Below are positions 1-11,041 of a stretch of 44,806 bases of DNA, piece by piece. Location of the stretch: positions 1 to 44,806 of the forward strand of contig JAIPAP010000018.1 in assembly GCA_021740045.1 (NCBI GenBank). Reading direction: 5' to 3'. This stretch comes from Bacteroidales bacterium. GTDB taxonomy: Bacteria > Bacteroidota > Bacteroidia > Bacteroidales > JAIPAP01. The notes under the pieces are model-generated. The model ran no database searches. It was not told where the DNA came from and saw only the letters and a list, made by a program, of their open reading frames with translations. Made by a program: the position numbers and the translations under genes. Position 1 is the stretch's first letter. The number at the start of each line of letters is the position of its first letter.

Positions 1-929
1 AAAACCCTGCCGGTATTGCTAAGTGAACGGCTAAAGCCATGGGAATATCCTACCGGGATAATGGCGATGCGTTTGTCTTCCTGTGCCAGAAAAGTAGTGC
101 CGTAACTGATAAATTCTCCTGCATTCACATTCTTTATCGACATGATCTTACTTTTCCAGTTAATGATCTGCTTGATAGGATCGGATTTATCCTGTTTTTT
201 GTTCACGTAATGAATAAGTGTTTCCTTACTCGGCCAAAAGCCATATTGCAGAATACCCACACGAACCATATCCTTGCGGGTTCGGGGGTAGGCAACCGTG
301 GCTGCCGAACTGGCCGTATGATGGTAAACCGGTGTGATACCAAGGTTATGAAACCATTTTACCACCTTGTGGTAACGTGCAATTTGTTTTTGTACCCGTA
401 CATGATTGGCTATGCTTTCGGCTCCGGCAAAATGTGTACATATGCCCATCACCTCGAACGATTCGGGGTGATCTTTTAAGATACGGGCCAGCTTGCGCCG
501 GGTTTTGATGGGAAATCCCGTGCGGTTCATTCCGGTTTCCACTTCTATATGGATCTTCGCCGGTTTCTTGAGTTTTTTGGCAAATTTTAGCGCAACTTCC
601 ACCCGGTTAAGTTCGAAAACATAAAATTCAATTCCATTTTGAACACACCATTCCAACTGGTCATCATCCATCCATCCCATCACCATCACATCGGTTGCGG
701 GCTTTACAAGGCGGAAAACGCGTATAGCTTCATCGGCGCTAAACACCGCAAAATGATCGATACCGCAGCTTTCGGCCAGGGGAACAAATTCTTCTATTCC
801 ATGACCATAAGCGTTGGACTTTACTACCGATGATATTTTAACCCCTTCACCTACGGTTTCCCGGATGAAATTTAAATTATTGAGCAAAGCCGATTTGCTG
901 ATCTCGATGAAGGATGTGCTTCCAAACAT
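1..929 (-). CDS. alr: Alanine racemase, C-terminally truncated by the window edge
   Basis: Open minus-strand frame absent from the ORF track; translation starts MFGSTSFIEISKSALLNNLNFIRETVGEGVKISSVVKSNAYGHG, with the PLP-lysine motif VKSNAYGHG and later IEVETGMNRTGF and the GICTHFAGA region typical of alanine racemases. Confidence 0.93.
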   Translation of the reverse strand, partial: MFGSTSFIEISKSALLNNLNFIRETVGEGVKISSVVKSNAYGHGIEEFVPLAESCGIDHFAVFSADEAIRVFRLVKPATDVMVMGWMDDDQLEWCVQNGIEFYVFELNRVEVALKFAKKLKKPAKIHIEVETGMNRTGFPIKTRRKLARILKDHPESFEVMGICTHFAGAESIANHVRVQKQIARYHKVVKWFHNLGITPVYHHTASSAATVAYPRTRKDMVRVGILQYGFWPSKETLIHYVNKKQDKSDPIKQIINWKSKIMSIKNVNAGEFISYGTTFLAQEDKRIAIIPVGYSHGFSRSLSNTGRV

Positions 930-930
930 A

Positions 931-2073
931 TTAAGCTGTTTTCCTTAATAATTCATTATAAATACCTGAAAACATATTGACCCCGGTTTCTATTATATCT
1001 TCCGGAAAATCATAATCCGGGTTATGAAGCTGGGGTTGCTTTAAACCGGAACCTAACCCAAATAGCGCTCCCTTGTATTGGTTGGTAAAATGGCTGAAAT
1101 CTTCCGACCAGCGGAAGGGTTCCTCTCTTGTCATGATTTTTTTATCAAGGCTTTTAGCCGTTCTTTTAATAAGGTCGTTACATTGCTTATCATTGACAAC
1201 GGCCAGGAATTCTTCCACCCATTCAAATGAAGGGCTAAGCCTTTCTTTTTCTGCAATTTTACGGATGACATTTTCCGCCTTTTCCGATAGCTGTTCCATG
1301 TCATCATTACTATATGAGCGCAGGGTTGTCATCACCTCGGCATAACCGGCTGATGTACCGAAAGCCCGCTCGCCCAGTTTTATGTTTATAAAGGTAAGAA
1401 ATGTAAGTGACTGGAACAGCTTTTTGTTAAATGAAAGTTTATTGAGCGCTGCAATAATTTCCGACACGGCCAAGGCAGGATTAATGCCATTTTCAGGTTC
1501 TCCTGCATGTGCTGTTTTCCCTTGTAGTTTAGCGATCATACCTTTCGAGGCCGAGGCAAAAGTATCATCTCTAACAACAATGGTGTTCTTTTCGTATCCT
1601 GGCAGGTTGTGTAAGGCAAAGACGTAATCGGGTTCTATTTGTTGGAATTTCGGATCGCTAACCACCCACTGGGCTCCTTCGCCGGTTTCTTCGGCAGGTT
1701 GATAGAGTATGACGGCCCGTCCTTTTTCCGGGCGGTTTTTTCCAATGTATTCCGCCAATCCGGCAATCATCGTCATGTGCCCGTCGTGACCGCACTTATG
1801 GGCAACGCCCTCCGAAGTCGATTTATAGGGGATTTCATTGATCTCCTGTATGGGCAAAGCATCAAGTTCACTTCGAAACAAAACCGAGGGGCCGGCCTTG
1901 CCACTGTCATAGATGGCGGCCAAACCGGTTCCACCTATTCCGGTTACAACCGCATCGGGGTTTGTGCGGGCAAGATAGGTATGGATCCGCTTTGCAGTGT
2001 TATGTTCCTTGCCTGATAATTCCGGATAGCGGTGAAGTGTTTTTCGCAGCTCGCTAAGTTCTTCATTTATCAT
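931..2073 (-). CDS. M20 family amidohydrolase / N-acyl-amino-acid deacylase
   Basis: ORF with LHRYPELSGKEHNTAKRI, HKCGHDGHMTMIAGLAEYI, YQPAEETGEGAQW, FALHNLPGY motifs of M20D amidohydrolases; 1 bp from alr. Confidence 0.92.
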   Translation of the reverse strand: MINEELSELRKTLHRYPELSGKEHNTAKRIHTYLARTNPDAVVTGIGGTGLAAIYDSGKAGPSVLFRSELDALPIQEINEIPYKSTSEGVAHKCGHDGHMTMIAGLAEYIGKNRPEKGRAVILYQPAEETGEGAQWVVSDPKFQQIEPDYVFALHNLPGYEKNTIVVRDDTFASASKGMIAKLQGKTAHAGEPENGINPALAVSEIIAALNKLSFNKKLFQSLTFLTFINIKLGERAFGTSAGYAEVMTTLRSYSNDDMEQLSEKAENVIRKIAEKERLSPSFEWVEEFLAVVNDKQCNDLIKRTAKSLDKKIMTREEPFRWSEDFSHFTNQYKGALFGLGSGLKQPQLHNPDYDFPEDIIETGVNMFSGIYNELLRKTA

Positions 2074-2122
2074 TGTTCCCTCCTCACCTTATTTATCGGG
2101 TATTTCTTTAGGAAGGATTCGA

Positions 2123-2572
2123 TCAGGCTTCTTTTTTTGGTTTGAACCGATATTCCAAATATTTATTGGTAAAACCTACTTTTTCATAAAGAAACCGGGC
2201 TGGATTGTCATGCTCCACATGGAGCTTAACATCACCTTCGGTCAGTTCAAGGGTTTTGTTCATGAGTATCTTGCCGTATCCTTTTCCGCGGTAATCTTTG
2301 TGCACGGCAATGTATACCAGGATGTTCTCAGGGATATAACCCGACATACCTGTTTTGTTGATTACAACCGCTCCTACCAAATCATCCCCTTCGTATCCCA
2401 AAAGAATAAAACCTCCGTCAATTGAAGTTTCACGCAATGCATAATTGATGCATTTCATTATATCTTCCTTCGTATCACCATATTGATCAAGATGGGTATA
2501 AAGAAAGTCGACGATCTTTTCCTTTTCAATCAGTCCAGCCGAACTTAAGGGGTCAAGAATTTCAAATTTCAT
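2123..2572 (-). CDS. GNAT family N-acetyltransferase
   Basis: AVHKDYRGKGYGKILMNKTLEL acetyl-CoA binding motif and LYEKVGF. Confidence 0.88.
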   Translation of the reverse strand: MKFEILDPLSSAGLIEKEKIVDFLYTHLDQYGDTKEDIMKCINYALRETSIDGGFILLGYEGDDLVGAVVINKTGMSGYIPENILVYIAVHKDYRGKGYGKILMNKTLELTEGDVKLHVEHDNPARFLYEKVGFTNKYLEYRFKPKKEA

Positions 2573-2734
2573 GTTTGCTGTCTTTAAATTTCATTTTCAC
2601 GTCTAACAAATAGTTTCTGCGCCACAAAACTAATTAAAAAATTCCATTCGACGAATATAAATCGCTGAAATCAAGTAACTCCATCGATGCATAATTAATA
2701 CGTTTGTGTTAAATGTATATTGCATCAATGCTTT

Positions 2735-4192
2735 TTATGCCTTTATATGTGCCTTTTGTCTTGCGGAACCGGACAGAATGGCGGCTAACAGGAAGTAGAC
2801 CACGGCCGAGGCCAGGATTCCAAAAATATTCGGCTCAAGATCAAAGGGCATGTTCCATTCCCCTATCACAAGTGCGATAGTGGTTCCCCCACCCAGCAGC
2901 ATTGCCCAAAAAGCTGCTACTGCGCTCCGTTTTTTCCATAATATGGCGCCCAGTACCGGGATAAACAATCCCGAAACCATGAATGCATATGAGTGTAGCA
3001 TTAAATCGAGGACCATGGTCATTTCCAGGGCGATCATCAGGGCAATTACCCCGATGATCAACGTGATGAATTTTGAGATCCGCAAGGCCCGGTGGCTGTT
3101 CATATCGAATTTGAAGATCTTGCTAAGCAGGTCGGAGGTGATATTACCCGAGGCGGCCATCAGGCAACTGTCGGCTGTTGAAAGAATGGCCGAAAAATAA
3201 GCCGAAAGCATCAACCCCATAATACCAAAGGGAAGCACTTCGCGCAACAGCATAGGCAACCCCATTTCTGCATCCAGATCGGAACCGGGGGCATGCCCAA
3301 GGTGCGCAAACATGCCCGTTTCAAAGGCAACTCTCGAAAATAACCCAAGTAATACACCCATAAAAGCCATAATGGGCCATTCGAATAATCCCGCTACAAA
3401 CCAGGCTCTTTTAGCCACCTTTTCCGAGCGAGTGGCATATATTCGCTGGTATAAGGTCATCCCTACAAACCAAATGGGAACAATGGTCACAATCCAGTTG
3501 AGAAATTGCTGCCATGTAAGATTTGAAAATGACAGAAACTCCCGGCCAATGGTGGATTTTACCGCTTCCATCCCACCAACTGCATTATAGGCAAATGGGA
3601 TACCGATGAAAATAAGACCTCCCATTAAAATGATCCATTGCACCGTATCAGTATAAATTACAGCCTTTAAACCTCCCATCACTGTATAAGCAATGGCAAT
3701 AAAACCCATAAGCAACAATGCATGATCCAGTGTGAGGGTTGGAAATGTCGCCGAAGCAAGTTTGGCTCCGGCCAGCAACTGTGAACTGGTAAACCCGATA
3801 TATCCTACAGCGGAGATTACACCGGCGAGCAATGCCACATTTTTATTGTAATAACTCTCGAAGATCTGCGGGAAGGTATGGAGCTCTCTTGTCTTCGATA
3901 GCTTCTTAATGTTTGGGATCAGAATAACGGCACTGAGCCAGGCTCCCACCAGTCCTGTGAACAACATCCATGAGCCGGCTATACCGATCAGGAATCCCAA
4001 TCCTCCCAACCCAATGGAAAATCCTCCTCCAACATCGGTGGCAACTACCGACAAGCCAATATGCAGGCTACCCATTTTACGGCCGCCCACGTAAAAATCA
4101 TCAAAGTCTTTGTTTTTCCGGTGAAAAAAGAAACCGATCCCAAGCATTAGGATCATGTAAAGGATGAAGATAATCAGGTCAAGTATGTGCAT
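2735..4192 (-). CDS. Sodium:solute symporter family (SSS) transporter
   Basis: 485 aa, ~13 hydrophobic segments, FYVGGRKMG, GGLKAVIYTDTVQW and STADSCLMAASGNITSDL motifs. Confidence 0.92.
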   Translation of the reverse strand: MHILDLIIFILYMILMLGIGFFFHRKNKDFDDFYVGGRKMGSLHIGLSVVATDVGGGFSIGLGGLGFLIGIAGSWMLFTGLVGAWLSAVILIPNIKKLSKTRELHTFPQIFESYYNKNVALLAGVISAVGYIGFTSSQLLAGAKLASATFPTLTLDHALLLMGFIAIAYTVMGGLKAVIYTDTVQWIILMGGLIFIGIPFAYNAVGGMEAVKSTIGREFLSFSNLTWQQFLNWIVTIVPIWFVGMTLYQRIYATRSEKVAKRAWFVAGLFEWPIMAFMGVLLGLFSRVAFETGMFAHLGHAPGSDLDAEMGLPMLLREVLPFGIMGLMLSAYFSAILSTADSCLMAASGNITSDLLSKIFKFDMNSHRALRISKFITLIIGVIALMIALEMTMVLDLMLHSYAFMVSGLFIPVLGAILWKKRSAVAAFWAMLLGGGTTIALVIGEWNMPFDLEPNIFGILASAVVYFLLAAILSGSARQKAHIKA

Positions 4193-4228
4193 ATAGTTCG
4201 TGTAGTCTGGTTTATATGCGATATTTAG

Positions 4229-4251
4229 TTTGTATACAACAAATATACAAA
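4229..4251. promoter_or_regulatory. Perfect inverted repeat TTTGTATA-N7-TATACAAA overlapping a putative minus-strand TATATTTG -7 box of the symporter gene
   Basis: Read directly; the minus strand contains TTG-N21-TATATTTG, matching the Bacteroidota promoter pattern. Confidence 0.5.
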
Positions 4252-4309
4252 TAAATTAAAAAAGTGTTCAACCTACTTATTTGCCCGTGCTGGTAGATAT
4301 CACAAGGGA

Positions 4310-4846
4310 TTACTCGTTTTCTTCCCTGGAGTTTGCCGACAAGTCATCCTCGTAGGTAAGCAGTGGGCTGGCATCAACATGCTCAATATCGAGTAAGGAA
4401 ATGAGCTCATTAAGGCTGTTTTCGATCTGAGCGATCTTTTCGGGGGGTAATTTCCCAATTTTCATCGAAAGTTGTTGATGGAGCAAGGGCGGTATCTGTT
4501 CAAGAAGGTCTTTGCCCTTGGCAGTAAGCGCAATATAGGTAACTCGTTTATCGGCAAACTTGGGTAGCCGCGCTATGTATCCCCTTTTTTCGAGCCTGTG
4601 TATGATACCGGTTACCGTGCTTGAATTCAGATTAAGAAACTTTCTGATTTCTTTCTGGGTGGTTTGGTAGCTTTTGGCGCTTTTAATGTAGTTTAAGCAG
4701 AGTACCTGTGGTATGCTAACCCCGTATTGCTTTTGGATCTTTTTCGATTCCAGGTTAATAGATCTTACAATTTTTCTAACCTTGATCAGGATTTCCGGAT
4801 AATTCGATTGCAACTCCTTAGTCATTTCCTTAAATAATTTCAGCAC
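4310..4846 (-). CDS. MarR family transcriptional regulator
   Basis: Winged-helix region LNLNSSTVTGIIHRLEKRGYIARLPKFADKRVTYIALTAKGKDLL. Confidence 0.92.
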   Translation of the reverse strand: MLKLFKEMTKELQSNYPEILIKVRKIVRSINLESKKIQKQYGVSIPQVLCLNYIKSAKSYQTTQKEIRKFLNLNSSTVTGIIHRLEKRGYIARLPKFADKRVTYIALTAKGKDLLEQIPPLLHQQLSMKIGKLPPEKIAQIENSLNELISLLDIEHVDASPLLTYEDDLSANSREENE

Positions 4847-4932
4847 GAATTAAATTCTCGACAAAAATAATAAAATATTCAAAATCAAACATTAAAAAAT
4901 TTTTGTTGTTCAAACGCTGAATACCAAAAAGT

Positions 4933-6972
4933 ATGATAATGAGTACCAAGAATTCTTCACACTATACAAACCGGCTGATTAATGAAACCAGCCCTTACCT
5001 TTTGCAACATGCCCGCAATCCGGTAGATTGGCACCCCTGGGGCGATGAGGCACTTGATAAAGCTGAAGAGGAGGACAAACCCCTGATCATCAGCATCGGT
5101 TATTCCTCCTGTCATTGGTGTCATGTGATGGCTGACGAATCGTTTGGCGATGAATCAATTGCACAATTAATGAACGATCATTTTATTCCGGTGAAGGTCG
5201 ACCGTGAAGAGCATCCTGATGTTGACCAAACTTATATGACGGCTGTACAATTGCTCTCCGGCAGGGGAGGTTGGCCGTTAAATGTTTTTGCCTTGCCCGA
5301 TGGAAGGCCTTTTTGGGGTGGCACGTATTTTAACAAAGAACAATGGACGGCAATTGTTGAAAAGATTAGCGATCTATACAAAAATAAATATGAGGACCTT
5401 GAAGCCCAGGCCGAGCAATTGGAGTCGGGTATAAGGAGAAGTAGTATAATACAGCCGGTGGAGGAAGAGCAGGAATTCACCTTTGAGCTGGCAAAAACCA
5501 TGAGCGATAAATTATCCCGCGACTTCGACTATGATCATGGTGGTATGGCCGGCTCACCCAAATTTCCCCTGCCGGTAATCCCGGAGTTCCTGCTTCAGTA
5601 TAATTATCATCAAAATAATAGCGACATAAACCGCTTTATCCAAACCACCTTGAGAAATATGGCTTATGGCGGTATTTACGATCAAATAGGGGGCGGGTTT
5701 TCCCGATATGCCACAGATGATGCCTGGCGAATACCTCATTTTGAAAAGATGTTATATGACAATGCCCAGCTCGTTTCGCTCTATTCCAAAGCTTATCAAT
5801 ATTTTAAAGAACCCTTGTATGAGGAGGTGGTTCGTGAAACCATTACTTTTTTGAAACGGGAAATGATGAGTGAAGAAAATGGCTTTTATTCCGCACTTGA
5901 CGCTGATAGCGAAGGTGTAGAGGGTAAATATTATGTGTGGACCAAAAATGAGATCGAACGGATATTAAATGACTATAGCTCGCTGTTTTGTGATTATTAC
6001 AACGTGGAAGGCCTTGGCTACTGGGAAAACGGCAAAAATGTGCTGATGCGTTCCACCAACGATGAAACCTTTGCCAAACGGAACAACCTTTCGCTTACCG
6101 AATGGACAGCATTACGGAAACGATTGAAACAGGATATGTTTAATGCCCGCAATAACCGGAAGCGCCCCGGCCTGGATGATAAGATTTTAACATCGTGGAA
6201 TGGATTAATGCTGAATGGTTTGGTTGATGCCTATAAAGCCTTCGGCAAAGAAGAATATCTTAGCCTGGCTCAAAAAAGTGCCCGGTTTATCATGAATCAT
6301 TTGTTGGGAGAAAAGGGCGGTTTGTTTCATACCTATAAAAACGGACAGGCTAAAATTAACGGGTTCCTGGAAGATTATGCTTTTGTGATTGAAGCATTTA
6401 TTAATCTCTATCAGGTTACCCTGGAAAAAGCATGGGTGGATAAAGCACACGATTTGATGGACTATGCTATAAAGCATTTTTTCGACCGGTATGCCGGATT
6501 GTTCTTTTACACTTCCGATGAAGATAAGCAGGTTGTTTCGCGACGATTCGAAACCATGGATAATGTGATCCCGGCATCCAATTCATCCATGGTACGTTCA
6601 CTTTTTTATCTTGGCCATTTTTATGAGTATAACGATTATCGCCATAAAGCCAAAGCTGCTTTAATGAATGTGATGGATCGTATGCAGCATTACCCCTCGG
6701 CGTTTGCAAATTGGGGACGTTTGTTGCTTCACTTTACAACCGGATTTAACACTGTGGCCATTGCCGGGCACGAAGCATTGACCAGATCAAAAGAGCTTCA
6801 AAAATATTTTCACCCTGAAAAAATCGTGCTCGGTCATGCTTCCGAAGCGGTTTTGCCTCATCTTGAAAATCGCTTTGTCGATGGCAAAACTATGATCTAT
6901 GTATGCACCGAAAAGGCCTGCCAGCAACCAGTAGAAACTATTGAAGATGCCTTGCAACAGCTTAAGGCTTAA
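4933..6972 (+). CDS. Thioredoxin domain-containing protein, DUF255/YyaL (spermatogenesis-associated protein 20) family
   Basis: [29 protein letters not shown]...[38 protein letters not shown]. Confidence 0.96.
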   Translation: MIMSTKNSSHYTNRLINETSPYLLQHARNPVDWHPWGDEALDKAEEEDKPLIISIGYSSCHWCHVMADESFGDESIAQLMNDHFIPVKVDREEHPDVDQTYMTAVQLLSGRGGWPLNVFALPDGRPFWGGTYFNKEQWTAIVEKISDLYKNKYEDLEAQAEQLESGIRRSSIIQPVEEEQEFTFELAKTMSDKLSRDFDYDHGGMAGSPKFPLPVIPEFLLQYNYHQNNSDINRFIQTTLRNMAYGGIYDQIGGGFSRYATDDAWRIPHFEKMLYDNAQLVSLYSKAYQYFKEPLYEEVVRETITFLKREMMSEENGFYSALDADSEGVEGKYYVWTKNEIERILNDYSSLFCDYYNVEGLGYWENGKNVLMRSTNDETFAKRNNLSLTEWTALRKRLKQDMFNARNNRKRPGLDDKILTSWNGLMLNGLVDAYKAFGKEEYLSLAQKSARFIMNHLLGEKGGLFHTYKNGQAKINGFLEDYAFVIEAFINLYQVTLEKAWVDKAHDLMDYAIKHFFDRYAGLFFYTSDEDKQVVSRRFETMDNVIPASNSSMVRSLFYLGHFYEYNDYRHKAKAALMNVMDRMQHYPSAFANWGRLLLHFTTGFNTVAIAGHEALTRSKELQKYFHPEKIVLGHASEAVLPHLENRFVDGKTMIYVCTEKACQQPVETIEDALQQLKA

Positions 6973-8744
6973 TCTTCGGAAAAATATTTGAGCATTTTAC
7001 GGTATGATGAAAATACATTGGCCCTGGAAACAAAACCTTTGTATTTTCCATTTTTGATTACCGGCAAGTTGTAATTTCCGGTATCATGAAATTTTTGGGC
7101 CACCTTTTCCATCGATTCATCTGGATCGACCCACGTGGACGGCATAAACATCAGGTTCTTCACATAGGTTTTATCATACAGCTCAGGCTTGAACATGATG
7201 TCGCGAATATCATCCATGGAAACGATGCCATAAAATTTTTGATCTTTATCGATAACGGGAAAAATATTCCGGTGTGATTCCGAAACCACATTTACCAAAT
7301 CACCCAAAGAGGCCTCGGGGCCAATAGGATTGAAGTTGGTTTCGATCAGGCGGTCCACTTTCATGAGGGAGAGTACAGCTTTATCTTTATGGTGGGTAAT
7401 AAGGTGACCACGTTCGGCGAGTTGGATGGTATATACCGAATTGGGCTCGAACATCTTAATGGTGGCATAGGAAATGGTCCCGGTGATCATTAGTGGAATA
7501 AAGAGTTCATAGCCTCCTGTTATTTCAGCAATAAGAAAGATGGCAGTAAGGGGAGCATGCAACACCCCGGCGATTAATCCTCCCATTCCTGCAAAAGCCA
7601 GGTTGCTGTTGTTAATCGCTTGAATGTCGAAATAGCGAAGGATCAGTCCGAACAGAAGTCCGGTGTTGGTTCCCATGAACAAGGTAGGCGCAAAGATCCC
7701 TCCAATGCCTCCGGCCCCAAATGTAATGGAAGTGGCAACCACTTTAAATCCCATCACCAGGATGATCATAACAAAGATCATGAGCATGTTTTCGCGGAAG
7801 GTATAAAAAATGCTATTCGTAAAAAGATAATCGTATTCACCATTAAGGCTGAGGTTGATGGCATCGTAACCCTCTCCGTAGAGAGAAGGAAGAAAGAAGA
7901 TAAGAATACCCAGGGCAACACCTCCGATGATGATCCTGATTTTCCAGTTTTTCATCTTATCAAAAATCTTCTGAACGTACATATACACACGTGTAAAATA
8001 CAACGAAATGAATCCGGCCAACACCCCGAGGATGAGATAATAGGGTATATCGCTTATGGAGAAAGAAGTTTCCACTTCAAAGGGATAAAGCACATTCATG
8101 CCCAAAAACAGATAAGAGATAACCACCGCCGAGGTTGATGCCAGAAGCAGGGGGACCAATGAGCTCATGGTAAGGTCGAGCATGATCACTTCCAAACCGA
8201 AAATGATGCCTGCAATGGGAGCTTTAAAAATGGCGGCCATGGCACCGGTGGAGGCGCATCCCAACAGAAGGATCACATTTTTATAGTTCAGATGCAAGGC
8301 CCTTCCGAGGTTCGAACCCATTGCGGCACCTGTTGCGACCGTAGGACCCTCCAGTCCTACCGACCCTCCAAACCCGACGGTAAGCGCACTGGTAATGATC
8401 GATGAATAATTATTATGAGGTTTAATGTGTCCGTTTTCTTTGGAAATGGCATATAATACACTGGGAATACCATGACCTACAGGATTTTTGTTGATGTACT
8501 TAATGAAAAGCATGGTAAGCGCAATCCCGATCATCGGGTAAGCAAAATACAGGTAGTTCTCATACTGATGAGTAAACCCCTGAACTACAAGAGATTGAAT
8601 AAAGTGTACGATGTTCTTAATAATAACCGCCGAAAATCCTGCCAGGATCCCAACAATCACAGCAAGGATCATAATAAAGTTGCGGTCATTGATGTGTTTA
8701 ACACGCCAAATCAGGAATTTACTAAGTAATGATTGTCTCCGCAT
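6969..8744 (-). CDS. ClC-family chloride channel/transporter with C-terminal CBS domain pair
   Basis: [45 protein letters not shown]-terminal [40 protein letters not shown]-like sequence. Confidence 0.95.
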   Translation of the reverse strand: MRRQSLLSKFLIWRVKHINDRNFIMILAVIVGILAGFSAVIIKNIVHFIQSLVVQGFTHQYENYLYFAYPMIGIALTMLFIKYINKNPVGHGIPSVLYAISKENGHIKPHNNYSSIITSALTVGFGGSVGLEGPTVATGAAMGSNLGRALHLNYKNVILLLGCASTGAMAAIFKAPIAGIIFGLEVIMLDLTMSSLVPLLLASTSAVVISYLFLGMNVLYPFEVETSFSISDIPYYLILGVLAGFISLYFTRVYMYVQKIFDKMKNWKIRIIIGGVALGILIFFLPSLYGEGYDAINLSLNGEYDYLFTNSIFYTFRENMLMIFVMIILVMGFKVVATSITFGAGGIGGIFAPTLFMGTNTGLLFGLILRYFDIQAINNSNLAFAGMGGLIAGVLHAPLTAIFLIAEITGGYELFIPLMITGTISYATIKMFEPNSVYTIQLAERGHLITHHKDKAVLSLMKVDRLIETNFNPIGPEASLGDLVNVVSESHRNIFPVIDKDQKFYGIVSMDDIRDIMFKPELYDKTYVKNLMFMPSTWVDPDESMEKVAQKFHDTGNYNLPVIKNGKYKGFVSRANVFSSYRKMLKYFSED

Positions 8745-8940
8745 ATCTCTCCCTTAAAATAGCTGCAAATTTAAGGTATTCACCGTTAAAAAGATACTTT
8801 AACCGAAATGGATTTAGGCGTATTCATTTTCCGGCTACAAGTGGTTGTTTCATGAGATAATTCCTATTTTCGTAAAATAATTTTATTCGTTTTAAACAAG
8901 CATGCATTTAATTTTGGATTAACGGAAACCGCAAGGAGCA

Positions 8941-9717
8941 ATGAATGAAGCCAAGAAAATAATCACCTATAATGTTAACGGAATACGGGCTGCTATTCGA
9001 AAGGGCTTTATCGAATGGCTTAAGGCAGCTCAACCCGATATAGTGTGTATACAGGAAACCAAAGCTCATCCCCAGCAGGTGCCTGTTGAGCTTTTCGAAG
9101 AGCTGGGTTATCATCATTACTGGCATTCGGCCGAGAAAAAAGGATATAGTGGAGTTGCCTTGCTTAGTAAAATGGAACCCGACAAGGTGATCTATGGCAT
9201 GGAGATTGACAAATACGACCGCGAAGGGAGAATGATCAGAGCCGATTACGGAGCTGTTTCGGTAATTACCGTATATCACCCTTCGGGTTCGAGTGGCGAT
9301 GCAAGGCAGGATTTTAAAATGAAGTGGCTGGAAGATTTCTATCATTATATAAACGGAATAAAGCAGGAAAGACTCAAGTTGGTCATCAGTGGTGATTATA
9401 ATATCTGCCATAAACCCATCGACATTCATGATCCGGTTAGGAATGCAAAAAACTCGGGCTTTTTACCCGAGGAGCGTCAATGGATGAGTGAATTTCTGGA
9501 TAGCGGATTTATCGACTCATTCCGTTATTTTGTAAAGGAGCCTCATCATTATTCATGGTGGAATTTCCGCGGAAGAGCGCGTGAAAAAAACCTCGGGTGG
9601 CGTATCGATTATAACATGGTGAGCAATCCATTGGAAGAAAATATGCAGCGGGCAGCAATTTTACCCCAGGCAAAACATTCGGATCATTGCCCGGTTTTAT
9701 TAGAAATGAATATGTAA
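8941..9717 (+). CDS. xth: Exodeoxyribonuclease III / AP endonuclease
   Basis: ITYNVNGIRAAIRKGFIEWLKAAQPDIVCIQETKA ... ISGDYNICHKPIDIHDP ... WRIDYNMVS ... KHSDHCPVLLE. Confidence 0.96.
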   Translation: MNEAKKIITYNVNGIRAAIRKGFIEWLKAAQPDIVCIQETKAHPQQVPVELFEELGYHHYWHSAEKKGYSGVALLSKMEPDKVIYGMEIDKYDREGRMIRADYGAVSVITVYHPSGSSGDARQDFKMKWLEDFYHYINGIKQERLKLVISGDYNICHKPIDIHDPVRNAKNSGFLPEERQWMSEFLDSGFIDSFRYFVKEPHHYSWWNFRGRAREKNLGWRIDYNMVSNPLEENMQRAAILPQAKHSDHCPVLLEMNM

Positions 9718-9737
9718 ACATTTTATTTAAAATACAG

Positions 9738-10700
9738 ATGAAAAAGAATTTGACACGATACTTGGTTTTCGTAACCCTCATAGCAATGGTTGCAGCATCG
9801 TGCACCTCCGAAAAGGAATTACAGACCTTAAGGGAGCGGTGTAATGAGGACATTCAGGAGCTGGAAGCCGATAAAAAAGAGCTTCGCTCCGAAAAACAAG
9901 CTTTGGAAGACAGCCTTGCTTCCATTAAAAAGCAAAAGAAACGCTATAAGAGCGACACGGCCTTAATGGGGGCGTCACTTCGAAGGGTTCAGCAAAACTA
10001 CAAGCAGCTAAAGAATAGCTATGATCTGCTGATGGAAAAAAACCGGCAGTTGATGAAAGGCACCGATAGTGAGACCTCCAGGATTTTACAGGAATTCCAG
10101 GAAACACAGGAAGATCTTCTGGAACGGGAAGACCGCCTTCGTGAAATGGAAAAAGAGCTCAGGGAGAAGAAACAAAACCTGGTACGGCTGCAAAATATTC
10201 TCGATCGTAAGGAAAAGGCGGTTCAACAACTAAGGGATCGTGTTGCCGACGCCCTCTTGGGTTTTGAAGGAAAAGGCCTGAGTATTCAACAAAAACACGG
10301 AAAAGTATATGTTTCGCTCGAAGAACAATTACTATTCGAATCGGGCAAATGGGACGTGAGCTCCAGGGGCGTGGATGCCTTAAAGCAACTGGCTTCGGTG
10401 CTCGCGAAAAACCCCGACATTAACGTACTTATCGAGGGACACACCGATGAGATACCGTATAAGGGCAAAGGCCCCATAAAAGACAATTGGGACCTTAGTG
10501 TGAAACGAGCAACCTCCATTGTTCGGATTCTTATTAACAACAGCACCATCGACCCCAAACGCCTTATTGCAGCCGGAAGAAGTAAATATGTGCCGGTGGA
10601 TGAGGCCAATACCCCTGAAGCAAGGCAGAAAAACAGGCGTACCGAGATCATTCTCACGCCGAAACTGGATGAATTGTTTCAGATTATTGAAATGAACTAG
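9738..10700 (+). CDS. OmpA family lipoprotein with coiled-coil N-terminal region
   Basis: Start moved from 9687 to the ATG at 9738 (MKKNLTRYLVFVTLIAMVAASC lipobox); C-terminal INVLIEGHTDEIPYKG...NWDLSVKRATSIVRIL...RRTEIIL OmpA domain. Confidence 0.92.
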   Translation: MKKNLTRYLVFVTLIAMVAASCTSEKELQTLRERCNEDIQELEADKKELRSEKQALEDSLASIKKQKKRYKSDTALMGASLRRVQQNYKQLKNSYDLLMEKNRQLMKGTDSETSRILQEFQETQEDLLEREDRLREMEKELREKKQNLVRLQNILDRKEKAVQQLRDRVADALLGFEGKGLSIQQKHGKVYVSLEEQLLFESGKWDVSSRGVDALKQLASVLAKNPDINVLIEGHTDEIPYKGKGPIKDNWDLSVKRATSIVRILINNSTIDPKRLIAAGRSKYVPVDEANTPEARQKNRRTEIILTPKLDELFQIIEMN

Positions 10701-10712
10701 ACAGGAGGATTT

Positions 10713-11000
10713 ATGGAGCGGGAAATAAGACTTACCAATAAAATGTTCTACATCGATCTTGATGAAAAGAACAAAGCTACGCTGGAATATGAAACCAAGG
10801 AGAATAATACGGTTGATTTTACCAGTACCTATACCCCCGAACAATACAGGGGGCAGGGAATTGCTTCAAAACTGATCAAAACCGGACTCGACTGGGCGGT
10901 AAAAAGTGGTTATAAGATCATCCCCACCTGCCCGGCAGTGCAAACCTATGTTGTAAGGCACGAAGAGTATCAACAACACCTGGCGGAAGAAGGGGAATAG
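10713..11000 (+). CDS. Small GNAT (YjdJ-type) N-acetyltransferase
   Basis: EYRGQGIASKLIKTGLDWAVKSGYKIIPTCPAVQTYV-type motif (YTPEQYRGQGIASKLI). Confidence 0.88.
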   Translation: MEREIRLTNKMFYIDLDEKNKATLEYETKENNTVDFTSTYTPEQYRGQGIASKLIKTGLDWAVKSGYKIIPTCPAVQTYVVRHEEYQQHLAEEGE

Positions 11001-11041
11001 TCGTGGAATATATTAAGGAGTGGTATCCCGGCAATTTTTTC

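Noticed and set aside
39-833. Plus-strand ORFs 39..479 and 639..833
   Set aside because: Antisense shadows of the truncated alr gene on the minus strand.
7620-8138. 172-aa plus-strand ORF opposite the ClC gene
   Set aside because: Low-complexity H/K/D-rich translation typical of antisense to TM-coding sequence; the ClC frame is unambiguous.
8908-9429. 173-aa minus-strand ORF over the exonuclease III gene
   Set aside because: Antisense to a clear exonuclease III frame; no motifs.
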